Shown here piece after piece: positions 1-7,644 of a stretch of 31,421 bases of DNA (its first letter is position 1; every line of letters begins with the position of its first letter). Under the pieces are notes generated by a model. That model ran no database searches. It had not been told where the DNA came from and saw nothing but the letters and a program-made list of their open reading frames with translations. Source of the stretch: Iamia sp052038315 (GTDB lineage: Bacteria > Actinomycetota > Acidimicrobiia > Acidimicrobiales > Iamiaceae); assembly GCA_052038315.1 (NCBI GenBank), contig JBQGCF010000091.1:1-31421 (forward strand), given 5' to 3'. A program made the translations under genes and the position numbers.

Positions 1-12
1 CCGTCCTGTCAA

Positions 13-31
13 CGGTTGGTCGGACCAACCG
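13..31. promoter_or_regulatory. 19-bp perfect palindrome, probable operator
   Basis: Arms CGGTTGGTC (13-21) and GACCAACCG (23-31) are perfect inverted repeats around a single G. The site lies just downstream of the 3' end of the minus-strand regulator gene that ends at 44, so it may belong to a gene beyond the left edge. The short central spacer is typical of dimeric repressor operators (TetR/GntR-like) rather than of a terminator. No T-run follows on either strand. Assignment to a specific regulator is not possible from this window. Confidence 0.4.
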
Positions 32-43
32 ACCTCCGACCGG

Positions 44-751
44 TCAAGCCGGGGCGGGCTCGGGGTCGGCCGGGAGGCGGATCTCGACCTGGCACGGGTC
101 GCGGTCGACCAGCGAGCCGAAGCCGACGACCTCGCCCCCGCCGATCGTGTCCACCACGCCCTCGATCAGCCCCCGGTGCAGGCTGCAGAGCAGGTCGGGG
201 CGCTCGGTCGCCAGGTCCCGGAAGGGGCAGTGGGCGAAGGCGATGGTGACCGCCTCGGCCCCGGCCACCGGGTCCTCCTCGATCAGGAGGGCGGGGTCGA
301 AGCCCATGGCGTCGAGCTGGGCGACCACCGCGCTGAGGCAGCCCCGGTGGCGCAGCCGCTCGCCGTCGGCCCGCCCCTGGTCCTTGCCGGCGTCGAGGGC
401 GTCGGCGGCATCGGCGCCGGTGGCGGCGGCGAGGCGCAGCAGCATGCGGGCGAGGATGGGGAACGACGCCGGCTCCAGGCCGAGGCTCGGCGCGGCGGCG
501 GCCCGCTAGTCGAGGGGCTGCGGTCGCCCGACCCCGCCCCGCGACTCCGACTGCACCTGGAGGAGGCCGACGTCGCGCATCCGCTCGAGGTGGGGACGGA
601 CGGTGTTGGGGTGGAGGTCGAGGGCGCCGGCGATGTCGGCGGTGGCGAGCGGCCGGGGGGCGCGGGCCAGCTCGAGGTAGATGGCGTAGCGGGTGTTGTC
701 GCCCAGCGCCTTGAGCACGGCCAGGCGCCCGGGATCGTGCTCGCCGTCCAC
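44..751 (-). pseudogene. SufR-like HTH transcriptional regulator, interrupted by in-frame TAG
   Basis: One reading frame from a GTG at 751 to a TGA at 44-46 encodes a winged-helix regulator of about 235 residues, broken by a TAG at 506-508. The first part (81 aa) is a DeoR/ArsR-like winged helix, with ALGDNTRYAIYLELA and LHPNTVRPHLERMRDVGLL, ending GRPQPLD. The same frame continues AAAAPSLGLEP and then a cysteine-rich effector domain: RGC, HCPF, a Cys 14 residues after that, and a final PCQV. A CPF-x(n)-C-x(n)-C pattern is known from SufR-type iron-sulfur regulators, so Fe-S sensing is inferred. The neighbour on the other strand is an Mrp/ApbC Fe-S carrier, which fits that role. The frame is unchanged across the TAG, so this is a nonsense change, a base-call error or readthrough, not a frameshift. 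The start was chosen because homologous sequence begins there; no clear Shine-Dalgarno is visible. Confidence 0.7.
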
Positions 752-801
752 GATCGGAGAGGCTACCGCTCCGTCCCCCGGGTTTCTCCGGGAGGGGCCG
801 G

Positions 802-807
802 TAGAAT
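802..807 (+). promoter_or_regulatory. Candidate -10 box of mrp (TAGAAT), possible leaderless start
   Basis: TAGAAT at 802-807 matches five of six positions of the TATAAT consensus and is the only AT-rich hexamer in this stretch. It ends seven bases before the GTG at 815, the spacing expected if transcription starts on that GTG. A purine-rich GGGAGGGG at 790-797 could alternatively act as a Shine-Dalgarno for the GTG at 809, so the two readings compete. No convincing -35 box is seen. Confidence 0.35.
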
Positions 808-808
808 C

Positions 809-2014
809 GTGGCCGTGAAGGTCGACGTCGACGAGCTGCGAGGGCTGCTGAGGGGCGTGATCGACCCCGAGCTGGGCTCCGACATCGTCGACCTGGGCAT
901 GGTCCGCAGCGTCGAGGCCGACGCCGACGGGGTCGTGGTCGTCACCATCGCCCTCACCACCGCGGGCTGCCCGCTGCGGGCCCAGATCCAGCGCGACATC
1001 CGCACCCGGCTGGGCTCGGCCACCGGCGTCACCAGCGTGAAGCTGGCGTGGGCCGAGATGACCGCCGAGGAGCGCTCGTCGGCCATGGCCAAGGCCCGCT
1101 TCAACGTCTCCCAGCGCGACGAGGACACCGCCGTCGGGCCCACCACCAAGGTCATCCTGGTGGCCTCGGGCAAGGGCGGTGTGGGCAAGTCGTCGGTCAC
1201 CGTGAACCTGGCCACCGCCCTGGCCGCCCGGGGCCTGAAGGTGGGCGTGCTCGACGCCGACGTCTGGGGCTTCTCGGTCCCCCGCATGCTCGGCGTGTCG
1301 GGTCGCCTCGCCGGCCACGAGCGCGACGGCCGCAAGCTGATGGTCCCCCACACCAAGCCGGTGGGGCCCGGCGAGCTGAGGATCATCTCGATGGGCTTCC
1401 TCGTCGAGGACGAGGCGTCGGCCCTGATGTGGCGGGGCCTGATGCTCAACCGCGGCGTCCAGCACTTCCTCCAGGACGTCGAGTGGGGCGACGACCTCGA
1501 CTACCTCCTGATCGACATGCCGCCCGGCACCGGCGACGTGCAGATGGGCGTGGCCAAGCTGATCCCCCGGGCCGAGGTCCTCGTGGTCACGACCCCGGCG
1601 CTGGCCGCCCAGAAGGTGGCCGAGCGGGCGGTCAGCATGTCCCGCAAGAGCTACCTGCGGGTGGCCGGCGTGATCGAGAACATGAGCTCGTTCACCTGCG
1701 ACCACGGCGAGACCTACGCCCTCTTCGGCGAGGGCGGGGGCGAGGCCCTGGCCGAGTCCTCGGGCGCCCCGCTGCTGGCGCAGATCCCGCTCGAGGCCGA
1801 CGTCGTCCGGGGCGGCGACACCGGCGTGCCCGCCGCCCTCGGCTCCGGCGCCGCCGCCGACGCCTTCCGGTCGCTCGCCGAGGTGGTCGTCACCGAGGCC
1901 GTCCCGCCCGTGGCCATGGCCGGCTGCACGGCCCGCATGCTCGACGCCGCCGTGGCCGCCCTCGACGCCCTGGACGCGGCCGACGCCGAGACCCCGGTCG
2001 AGCTCCCGACCTAG
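809..2014 (+). CDS. mrp: Mrp/ApbC-family Fe-S cluster carrier P-loop ATPase
   Basis: This 401-residue protein has the usual two-part Mrp layout. An N-terminal MIP18/DUF59 domain (about residues 1-85, GVIDPELGSDIVDLGMV) is followed by a MinD/Mrp P-loop NTPase. The deviant Walker A GKGGVGKS lies at about residues 121-128, then DADVWGFSVPRMLG and the Walker B-like DMPPGTGD. Family members bind and transfer Fe-S clusters in the cytoplasm. The usual CPxC ligand motif after ENMS is reduced here to SSFTCDHGE, with a single Cys, so classical cluster bridging through CxxC is not supported. The start is ambiguous between GTG 809 (with GGGAGGGG upstream) and GTG 815 (leaderless); both are in frame. The gene diverges from the SufR-like regulator, and its TAG interlocks with the stop of the convergent response regulator in a shared CTAG. 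Confidence 0.93.
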   Translation: MAVKVDVDELRGLLRGVIDPELGSDIVDLGMVRSVEADADGVVVVTIALTTAGCPLRAQIQRDIRTRLGSATGVTSVKLAWAEMTAEERSSAMAKARFNVSQRDEDTAVGPTTKVILVASGKGGVGKSSVTVNLATALAARGLKVGVLDADVWGFSVPRMLGVSGRLAGHERDGRKLMVPHTKPVGPGELRIISMGFLVEDEASALMWRGLMLNRGVQHFLQDVEWGDDLDYLLIDMPPGTGDVQMGVAKLIPRAEVLVVTTPALAAQKVAERAVSMSRKSYLRVAGVIENMSSFTCDHGETYALFGEGGGEALAESSGAPLLAQIPLEADVVRGGDTGVPAALGSGAAADAFRSLAEVVVTEAVPPVAMAGCTARMLDAAVAALDALDAADAETPVELPT

Positions 2015-2682
2015 TCCTCGCCGGGGGCGACCAGGCCGAGGTCGTAGGCGAGGATCACGGCCTGGACGCGGTCGCGGAGCGCCAGCTTGGCGAAGACCCG
2101 GTTCACGTGGGTCTTGACCGTCGACTCGCCGAGGTGGAGCTCGGCGGCGATCTCCCCGTTGGTGCGGCCCCGGGCCATCAGCACGAGCACCTCCCGCTCG
2201 CGCTCGGTCAGGTCGCGCAACGTCTCCTCGACCTGGGCCGCCGGGGCCGGGCGGGCCAGCCGGTCGAGCAGCCGCCGGGTGACCGACGGGGCGAGCAGGG
2301 CGTCGCCCCAGGCCACGGTGCGCACGGCGTCGACCAGCTGGGTCCGGCTGGCGTCCTTGAGCAGGAAGCCGGAGGCGCCGGCCCGGAGGGCGTCGTGGAC
2401 GTGCTCGTCGAGGTCGAACGTCGTCAGCACGAGCACCCGCACCGGGTCGGCCACGCCCGGGCCGGCCAGGGCGGCGGTGGCGGCGATCCCGTCGAGCACC
2501 GGCATGCGCACGTCCATCAGCACCACGTCGGGGCGCACCCGCCGGGCCACCTCGACCGCCTGGCGCCCGTCGGCCGCCTCGCCCCGCACCTCGATGTCGG
2601 GCTGGGCGTCGAGGATGGCGGCGAAGCCGGCCCGCACCACCGGCTGGTCGTCGGCGATCACCACCCGGATCGGCCCGCTCAC
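2011..2682 (-). CDS. NarL/FixJ-type response regulator (REC + LuxR HTH)
   Basis: The protein of about 223 residues starts with a receiver domain (RVVIADDQPVVRAGF, phospho-acceptor Asp in VVLMDVRMPVLDG, switch region VLVLTTF, Lys in FLLKDAS). It ends in a LuxR-type helix-turn-helix (LTEREREVLVLMARGRTNGE, then ESTVKTHVNRVFAKL). It is the DNA-binding partner of the adjacent histidine kinase. GTG 2682 was preferred because it forms a GTGA overlap with the kinase stop, a coupling seen at other junctions here; GTG 2688 is an in-frame alternative. The LuxR tail is complete. The target genes are unknown; the divergent glycosyltransferase beyond the kinase is an obvious candidate but this is inference. 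Confidence 0.92.
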   Translation of the reverse strand: MSGPIRVVIADDQPVVRAGFAAILDAQPDIEVRGEAADGRQAVEVARRVRPDVVLMDVRMPVLDGIAATAALAGPGVADPVRVLVLTTFDLDEHVHDALRAGASGFLLKDASRTQLVDAVRTVAWGDALLAPSVTRRLLDRLARPAPAAQVEETLRDLTEREREVLVLMARGRTNGEIAAELHLGESTVKTHVNRVFAKLALRDRVQAVILAYDLGLVAPGED

Positions 2683-3815
2683 CGGCACGCCCCCAGCGGC
2701 AGGCGGGCCCGCACCTCGAAGCCGCCATCCGCGCCGGGGCCGAGGTCGAGGTCGCCGTCGAGCAGGGCCACCCGCTCGCGGATCCCGACCAGGCCCCGCC
2801 CGGTCGCCGTCGGGTCCGGCCAGGTCGCCGGGCCCGGCCCGTCGTCGCCCACGACCAGCTCCAGGCCGCTCCCCGACCAGGTGACCTCGACCCGGGCGTG
2901 CGCACCGGGCGCGTGGCGGACGACGTTGGTCAGCGCCTCCTGGACGATGCGGTAGGCGCTGACGTCGACCCCGTCGTCGACCGGCCGGGGCTCGCCGGCC
3001 ACCACGACCTCGACGGGCACTCCGGCGCCCCGCACCCGATCGACCAGCTCGGCCAGCCGGTCGATCCCGGGCTGGGGCTCGGTGCCCGTGGGCCGGTCGT
3101 CGCGGAGCACGCCGAGCAGGCGCCGCAGCTCGACCATGGCCTGGCGACCGGTGGCGGCGATGCCGTCGAAGGCGCCGACGGCGGCGGTGTCGCCCCGCAC
3201 CTCGGCCGGCGCCGCCCCGGCCTCGGCCTGCACGACCATCACGCTCACGTGGTGGGCGACGACGTCGTGCAGCTCACGGGCGATGCGCCGGCGCTCGCCG
3301 GCCAGGGCGGCCTCGACGTCGGCCTGCCGGGCCCGGGCGACCGCGGCCAGCCGCTCCCGGTAGGCGGCGCCGAGGGCCAAGGCGGCGAGGGCGGGGACGA
3401 AGACCGAGTACCAGTCGTCGGGCCCGGAGTCGGCCGACAACACGACGGCGACCAGGCTCGACGACACGAAGATGGCCAGCACGCCCAGGGTCTGGACCCG
3501 GGTCGAGAGGGCGGCGACGGTGGCGAGGGACAGGACGATGGCCACGTACACCGGCGGGTCGGGCAGCTCGGCCACGCCGTAGGTGACGATCAGCGCGCCG
3601 ACCCCAACCGAGGTGGCCATCGGCCATCGCCGCCGCCAGACCAGGACCAGCCCGGCGCCGAGCAGCAGGGCGGCCCCGCCGGGCGTGAGCCGGGGCTCGC
3701 CCGGGTCCTGCCCGGCCTGCACCAGCGCACCGACCACGTCGAGCAGGCCGACGCCCAGCCCGATGGCGACGTCGGCGCCGGGCGGGACGAGGCGACGGGT
3801 CGGGGCGGAGGCCAT
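2679..3815 (-). CDS. Membrane sensor histidine kinase, HisKA_3 (NarL/DesK type)
   Basis: This protein of about 378 residues begins with four or five hydrophobic segments (about residues 14-165). A dimerisation/phospho-acceptor helix follows, with ERRRIARELHDVVAHHVSVM carrying the His, and then a HATPase_c domain (N box YRIVQEALTNVVRHA, G1 box VVGDDGPGP, G2 TGRGLVGIRERV). It autophosphorylates and passes phosphate to the response regulator encoded immediately downstream, which it overlaps by four bases. No large extracytoplasmic sensor domain is present, so the signal is probably sensed within the membrane. The frame is open further upstream to 3974, but that extension overlaps the divergent gene and has no protein-like character, so ATG 3815 is preferred; its Shine-Dalgarno is weak. 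Confidence 0.9.
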   Translation of the reverse strand: MASAPTRRLVPPGADVAIGLGVGLLDVVGALVQAGQDPGEPRLTPGGAALLLGAGLVLVWRRRWPMATSVGVGALIVTYGVAELPDPPVYVAIVLSLATVAALSTRVQTLGVLAIFVSSSLVAVVLSADSGPDDWYSVFVPALAALALGAAYRERLAAVARARQADVEAALAGERRRIARELHDVVAHHVSVMVVQAEAGAAPAEVRGDTAAVGAFDGIAATGRQAMVELRRLLGVLRDDRPTGTEPQPGIDRLAELVDRVRGAGVPVEVVVAGEPRPVDDGVDVSAYRIVQEALTNVVRHAPGAHARVEVTWSGSGLELVVGDDGPGPATWPDPTATGRGLVGIRERVALLDGDLDLGPGADGGFEVRARLPLGACR

Positions 3816-3915
3816 CGCCGCGAACCGTACCGAGGCCGTCGTCCACCCACGGGTGGAGCCCGGTCCGCCGCCAGGGCTGACGCCCGCCGCGGGGCGACCG
3901 GCGCACGCTCGCCCC

Positions 3916-5358
3916 ATGACGACGACGTTGGATCGACGGGTGTGGGCGGTGGTGGCGGCCAAGGTGGCGCTCAACCTCGTCGCCGCGCCCCGCTACGGCT
4001 GGCACCGCGACGAGCTGTACTACGCCGATGCCGGGCGCCACCTCGCCCTCGGCTTCGTCGACTTCCCGTCGGTCACGCCGCTGCTCGCCGCCGCCGCCCG
4101 GGTGCTGACCGGCGACTCGCTGGTCGGCCTGCGGACCGTCGCCTCGCTGGCCGGGGCGGCGACGATCGTCGTCACCGCCCTCGTCGCCCGGGAGCTGGGC
4201 GGGCAGGGCCGGGCCCAGGTGCTGGCGGCCATCGCCGTCACGCCGCTGCTCGTCGGGGCCAACGCCATGTTCCAGACGGTGTCCTTCGACCAGCTGACGT
4301 GGGCCTTCGTCACCTGGGCCGCCGCCGTGGTGCTGGTCCGGGGGCCGAGCACGCGGGCGTGGGTCCTCCTCGGCGCGGCGGCGAGCCTGGCCTGGTCGAC
4401 CAAGTACACGGTCGGGGTGCTGTTCGCCGGGCTGGCCCTCGGCTGGCTGGCCACCCGCACGGGCCGGGCGACGCTCCGGGGGCGGGGGCCCTGGCTCGCC
4501 GTCGGCCTGCTGGTGCTGACCGCCACCCCGAACCTGTGGTGGCAGGCGCACCACGGCTGGCCGAGCGTCGACTTCTTCACCGGGCGCACCGGCGAGGTCC
4601 GCGACGACAACCCGCCCTGGCGCTTCGGCCTCGAGCTGGCCGTGATCGCCGGGCCGCTGGCCGTGCCCCTCGCCCTGTCGGGTCTCCGCTCGCTGCTGCG
4701 CGACGCCGCCACCCGACCCCTGGGCATCGCCCTGGCCGTCGTCGCCCCCGTCTGGCTGCTGGCCGGCGGCAAGGCCTACTACGCGGCCCCGCTGCTGGTG
4801 GGGGTCTTCGCCGCCGGGGCGGTGGCGTGGGAGCGGCCGTGGGCCGAGGCCGGGTGCCCGAACCGGCGCCTGCCCACCGCACTGGCCGCCTCCGCCGTGC
4901 TGGCCGCCCCGCTGATCGCCCCCTTCCTCCCGACCGGTGCCATGGTCGACCTCGGCATCGACCAGGTCCGGGACGACTACGCCGAGATGCTGGGCTGGCC
5001 CGAGCTGGCCGCCGGCGTCGACCGGGCCGCGGCCGCCACCGGCGAGACGGTCGTCATCGCCGCGAACTACGGCGTGGCCGGCGCCGTCGAGCGCTTCGGC
5101 ACAGCCGACGTCGAGGTCGTCAGCGGGCATGTCCAGTGGCAGTACTGGACCCCGTCGGACGCCGCGCTGGCGGCCGAGAGCGCCCTCCTCGTCGGCTTCC
5201 CGCGGTCCGTCGCCGCCTCCCTGTGCGCCGGCGAGCCGGCCGTCGTGGGCCGGGTCGGCAACGACGCCGGCGTCGCCAACGAGGAGGCCGGGCGGGCGAT
5301 CCACCGCTGCGCCCTCCGCGCCCCCGTCGCCGACCTCCGCCCCGCCCTGGAGCACTGA
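3916..5358 (+). CDS. GT-C fold membrane glycosyltransferase (GT39/PMT-like)
   Basis: This 480-residue polytopic membrane protein has many hydrophobic helices through about residue 350 and a hydrophilic C-terminal domain of about 130 residues. The N-terminal region RYGWHRDELYYADAGRHLA followed by DFPSVTPLLAA is the conserved first loop of dolichyl-phosphate-mannose mannosyltransferase-like (GT39/ArnT-like) enzymes, with the acidic Asp-Glu pair typical of GT-C catalysis. It probably transfers a sugar from a polyprenyl-phosphate donor to a lipid or protein at the outer face of the membrane; donor and acceptor cannot be read from sequence. ATG 3916 leaves a gap of about 100 bases to the divergent kinase and has no clear Shine-Dalgarno. 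The next gene downstream encodes a secreted protein. Confidence 0.85.
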   Translation: MTTTLDRRVWAVVAAKVALNLVAAPRYGWHRDELYYADAGRHLALGFVDFPSVTPLLAAAARVLTGDSLVGLRTVASLAGAATIVVTALVARELGGQGRAQVLAAIAVTPLLVGANAMFQTVSFDQLTWAFVTWAAAVVLVRGPSTRAWVLLGAAASLAWSTKYTVGVLFAGLALGWLATRTGRATLRGRGPWLAVGLLVLTATPNLWWQAHHGWPSVDFFTGRTGEVRDDNPPWRFGLELAVIAGPLAVPLALSGLRSLLRDAATRPLGIALAVVAPVWLLAGGKAYYAAPLLVGVFAAGAVAWERPWAEAGCPNRRLPTALAASAVLAAPLIAPFLPTGAMVDLGIDQVRDDYAEMLGWPELAAGVDRAAAATGETVVIAANYGVAGAVERFGTADVEVVSGHVQWQYWTPSDAALAAESALLVGFPRSVAASLCAGEPAVVGRVGNDAGVANEEAGRAIHRCALRAPVADLRPALEH

Positions 5359-5422
5359 CCTGCAAGCCGACCGTCACCGACCGGGTGCGATCTTCCTCCA
5401 ACGTCCATCACCGGGAGGATCC

Positions 5423-6112
5423 ATGCGCAGGTTCACGAGATCGCTGGCCGCTGTCGTCACCGGGGCCGCCCTGCTCCTCCTCGGCGCCCCACCGGCGATG
5501 GCCGACGCGCCGACCGCCTACACCGGCGGGGTCCTCACCATCAACCTCGTTCCGACGCTGACGATCGACCTGACGGAGGGCACCGGCCCCTGCCCCGTGC
5601 CCCAGCCGGTGCCACCGCTGGCGACGTCCTTCCTGACGCTGGCCATGACACCGAGCGGCGCGGCCAACCCCTATTCGTTGACGACGACCCTCTCGACCGT
5701 CGGCGACCAGGGCGACTTCGTCTACGGCGGCGCCACCTACTTCCTGCGCAACTTCACCGCCTCGTCGTCCATCGGCGCCCTGATCAACAACACCTCGGGC
5801 GCCGACCCGTTCCTCAACGGGAACCTCAGCTCGGTGGGCATGGCCAACATCTACCCCGAGACCAGCCCCGGCAGCTGCACCCCCAGCAGCAGCCCGCTCT
5901 GCACGGCCATCCGCATCAACCCGACCAGCTTCCTGCCCCTCGCCGGCAGCTTCACCGGGGGCCTCACCGGCGCCACCCCGTACCCCCTCAAGGGGGCTGC
6001 GGTCCTCAGCAGCAGCGCACCGGCCGTCATCCAGGCCTCCGGCTGCGTCGCTCCCTTCTCCGCCCTCAACCTCAAGACCCTGTCCATCAGCAACATGGCC
6101 GTGACGTTCTGA
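5423..6112 (+). CDS. Secreted four-cysteine protein of unknown family (paralogue A)
   Basis: The product is 229 residues. A Sec signal peptide (MRRFTRSLAAVVTGAALLLL, then a probable cleavage after AMA near residue 27) precedes a mature domain rich in Thr, Ser, Pro and Leu, with predicted beta character. GGGAGGA just upstream supports ATG 5423. The mature part has exactly four cysteines (GTGPCPV, GSCTP, LCTA, SGCVA), suggesting two disulfides. I recognise no known family. A clear paralogue lies at 28679-29308, sharing TIDL...GTGPCP, F.Y.G.TYFL, VG..N.Y.ET.PG.C, GSF.GG and a C-terminal GC..(R/P)F(A/S)AL......S...M...F. The protein is probably exported or surface-located. Its function is not inferred; the membrane glycosyltransferase upstream could modify its Ser/Thr-rich surface, but this is only positional. 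Confidence 0.8.
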   Translation: MRRFTRSLAAVVTGAALLLLGAPPAMADAPTAYTGGVLTINLVPTLTIDLTEGTGPCPVPQPVPPLATSFLTLAMTPSGAANPYSLTTTLSTVGDQGDFVYGGATYFLRNFTASSSIGALINNTSGADPFLNGNLSSVGMANIYPETSPGSCTPSSSPLCTAIRINPTSFLPLAGSFTGGLTGATPYPLKGAAVLSSSAPAVIQASGCVAPFSALNLKTLSISNMAVTF

Positions 6113-6121
6113 GGAGGGGGG

Positions 6122-6793
6122 TCAGCGGCCGGACTGGCTGAAGTGCTGGTAGTCCTTGCTGCTGGACCAGTCGCCGCCCCACTCCCAGCCGATGTACGCC
6201 CAGGCGCCCCAGACCGGGTCGCCGTTGGCGATCATCCCGGGCACCTGGTGGCTCCGGTCGACCCAGTCCCGCCCGGCGGGCGGGTCGACCGAGCCGCCCT
6301 TGACGTAGGGGTTCTGCACCGGGTTGATGTCGATGGCCTTGCCGTAGGCGTGCTCGGACCAGCGGGTCGTGCCGGCGACGGTGCGGCAGTTGAAGGCCGA
6401 GGTGTTGTTGGCCGCCATCGACCGGTCGTCGCTGCCCTCGTAGGCGTCGACCGGGTGGATGCGGCGGATCTGGAACCGCACCTCGTACATCCGCCGGAAG
6501 ACCTTGACCACGTCGGTGGCCACCGTGTCGTGGACGACGAGGGTGCCCGTGTGGCGCTTCCCGTCGTAGCCCCAGTAGGCGACGTTGACGGCCGAGAGGT
6601 CCTGCCAGGAGACGGGGCAGCCGTCGCGCCAGGAGTAGGGCAGGTCGTCGCGCTCGACGGCCCACACCCCGGAGGTGAAGGCCGGGCCCGACGAGGGGGG
6701 CCGGGCCCCGCCGGTCGGGTCGGGGTTGCAGGCCGCCAGCACGAGGGCGGCGCAGGCGACGACGACGGTCAGGGCTCGGCGCGGGGACACCAT
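6122..6793 (-). CDS. M15-family (VanY/CwlK-like) peptidase lipoprotein
   Basis: The protein of about 223 residues has a lipoprotein signal (MVSPRRALTVVVACAALVLA followed by the lipobox Cys), so it is probably tethered outside the membrane. The catalytic part shows the M15 zinc pattern: SEHAYGKAIDINPV (His and Asp ligands), WEWGGDW, and a terminal His in YQHFS. An Arg in AFNCR fits the substrate-binding position of the M15C group. Such enzymes cut D-Ala-D-Ala or L-Ala-D-Glu peptide bonds in peptidoglycan. ATG 6793 is preferred because GGTGGGAAG precedes it at a good distance; ATG 6802 lies too close to that site. The gene converges on the secreted four-cysteine gene. Confidence 0.85.
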   Translation of the reverse strand: MVSPRRALTVVVACAALVLAACNPDPTGGARPPSSGPAFTSGVWAVERDDLPYSWRDGCPVSWQDLSAVNVAYWGYDGKRHTGTLVVHDTVATDVVKVFRRMYEVRFQIRRIHPVDAYEGSDDRSMAANNTSAFNCRTVAGTTRWSEHAYGKAIDINPVQNPYVKGGSVDPPAGRDWVDRSHQVPGMIANGDPVWGAWAYIGWEWGGDWSSSKDYQHFSQSGR

Positions 6794-6830
6794 GGCCCCC
6801 ATCTTCCCACCACCGGCCGTGGCCAAGCCC

Positions 6831-7637
6831 CTACGGCGTCAGACCGGCGGCGACGGCCGCGGCCAGCGCCGTGTCGCCGGCCAGCACGGTGGTCGACGCA
6901 GCCGTGTTCGGGCCGAGGGTGAGGACGGCGGCGACCTCGTCGGCGGCGATGGCGATCGTGGCCCGAGGACCGTCGGCCGCCCCCGGGACGAGCGCCCAGC
7001 CGTCGGCCGCACGGCGGAGGGTCCACGGCCGCTCCCCCATCCGGACCTCGACCTCGTCGCCGGGCTCGGCGTCCAGCCCGGGCATCCGGGCGGTCCCGCC
7101 GGCCAGGGCGACGTGCTCGGCCACCTCGGCCAACGGCCCGTCGAGCGGCGGCCGGCCCACGGCCCGGAGGATCTGGTGGTGGTGGACCCAGCGCTCGACG
7201 TACTCCCGGGCGATGGCCTGCCAGAACGGCGAGCTCGGGCCGGTCGCCCCGAACCACCCCACCGGCTCACCCGGCTGCTCGGGGTCGACGGCGCGGTAGT
7301 ACACGTCGGTCCATTCGCCGGTCAGCTCCAGCAGGGTGATCACCAGGGCCGGGCCGAGGAAGGCGGCGGCGGTGACCCACTGCTCGTTGAAGCCGTCGAG
7401 CAGCTGGCGGAAGTCGAGCCCGGGGTGGTCGACGGCGTAGCCGAACAGGCCGCTGGGCTCGGCGTCGCGCTGGCGGGCGAGGAGCGAGAGGTCGTCACCG
7501 AGCACGTGGAGGGCGATCCCCTTCACGTCCCACGCCTCGCACTCGGTCGGGAGCGCCCACTCCTCGGGGGTGAGCGATCGGAGCGTCGCCAGCAGCGCCT
7601 CCCGCTCCGGGGCCAGCGAACCGGTGACGTCGATCAC
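6831..7637 (-). CDS. DinB/mycothiol-dependent maleylpyruvate isomerase-like protein
   Basis: This 268-residue protein has the four-helix DinB-like metal-binding domain. N-terminal CEAWDVKGIALHVLGDD carries the first His, and AREYVERWVHHHQILRAVG carries the other ligands. A C-terminal sterol-carrier-like domain (about residues 190-268) is typical of the actinobacterial TIGR03083-type family. Members are proposed mycothiol-dependent transferases or isomerases; the substrate here is unknown. Translation starts at a GTG eight bases after the DUF779 gene, so it is probably the third gene of the aldehyde dehydrogenase operon. That context suggests thiol-linked handling of aldehydes, an inference only. 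Confidence 0.8.
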   Translation of the reverse strand: MIDVTGSLAPEREALLATLRSLTPEEWALPTECEAWDVKGIALHVLGDDLSLLARQRDAEPSGLFGYAVDHPGLDFRQLLDGFNEQWVTAAAFLGPALVITLLELTGEWTDVYYRAVDPEQPGEPVGWFGATGPSSPFWQAIAREYVERWVHHHQILRAVGRPPLDGPLAEVAEHVALAGGTARMPGLDAEPGDEVEVRMGERPWTLRRAADGWALVPGAADGPRATIAIAADEVAAVLTLGPNTAASTTVLAGDTALAAAVAAGLTP

Positions 7638-7644
7638 CGGGCGA

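Noticed and set aside
176..808. Long plus-strand open frame upstream of mrp extending its N-terminus
   Set aside because: It is antisense to the SufR-like regulator and has low-complexity Gly/Val/Glu composition; the mrp domain begins at 809-815.
1048..5355. Very long overlapping open frames (600-900 codons) on both strands
   Set aside because: They are Arg/Pro/Gly- or Asp/His/Gly-rich shadows caused by high GC, without domains, antisense or out of frame to well-supported genes.
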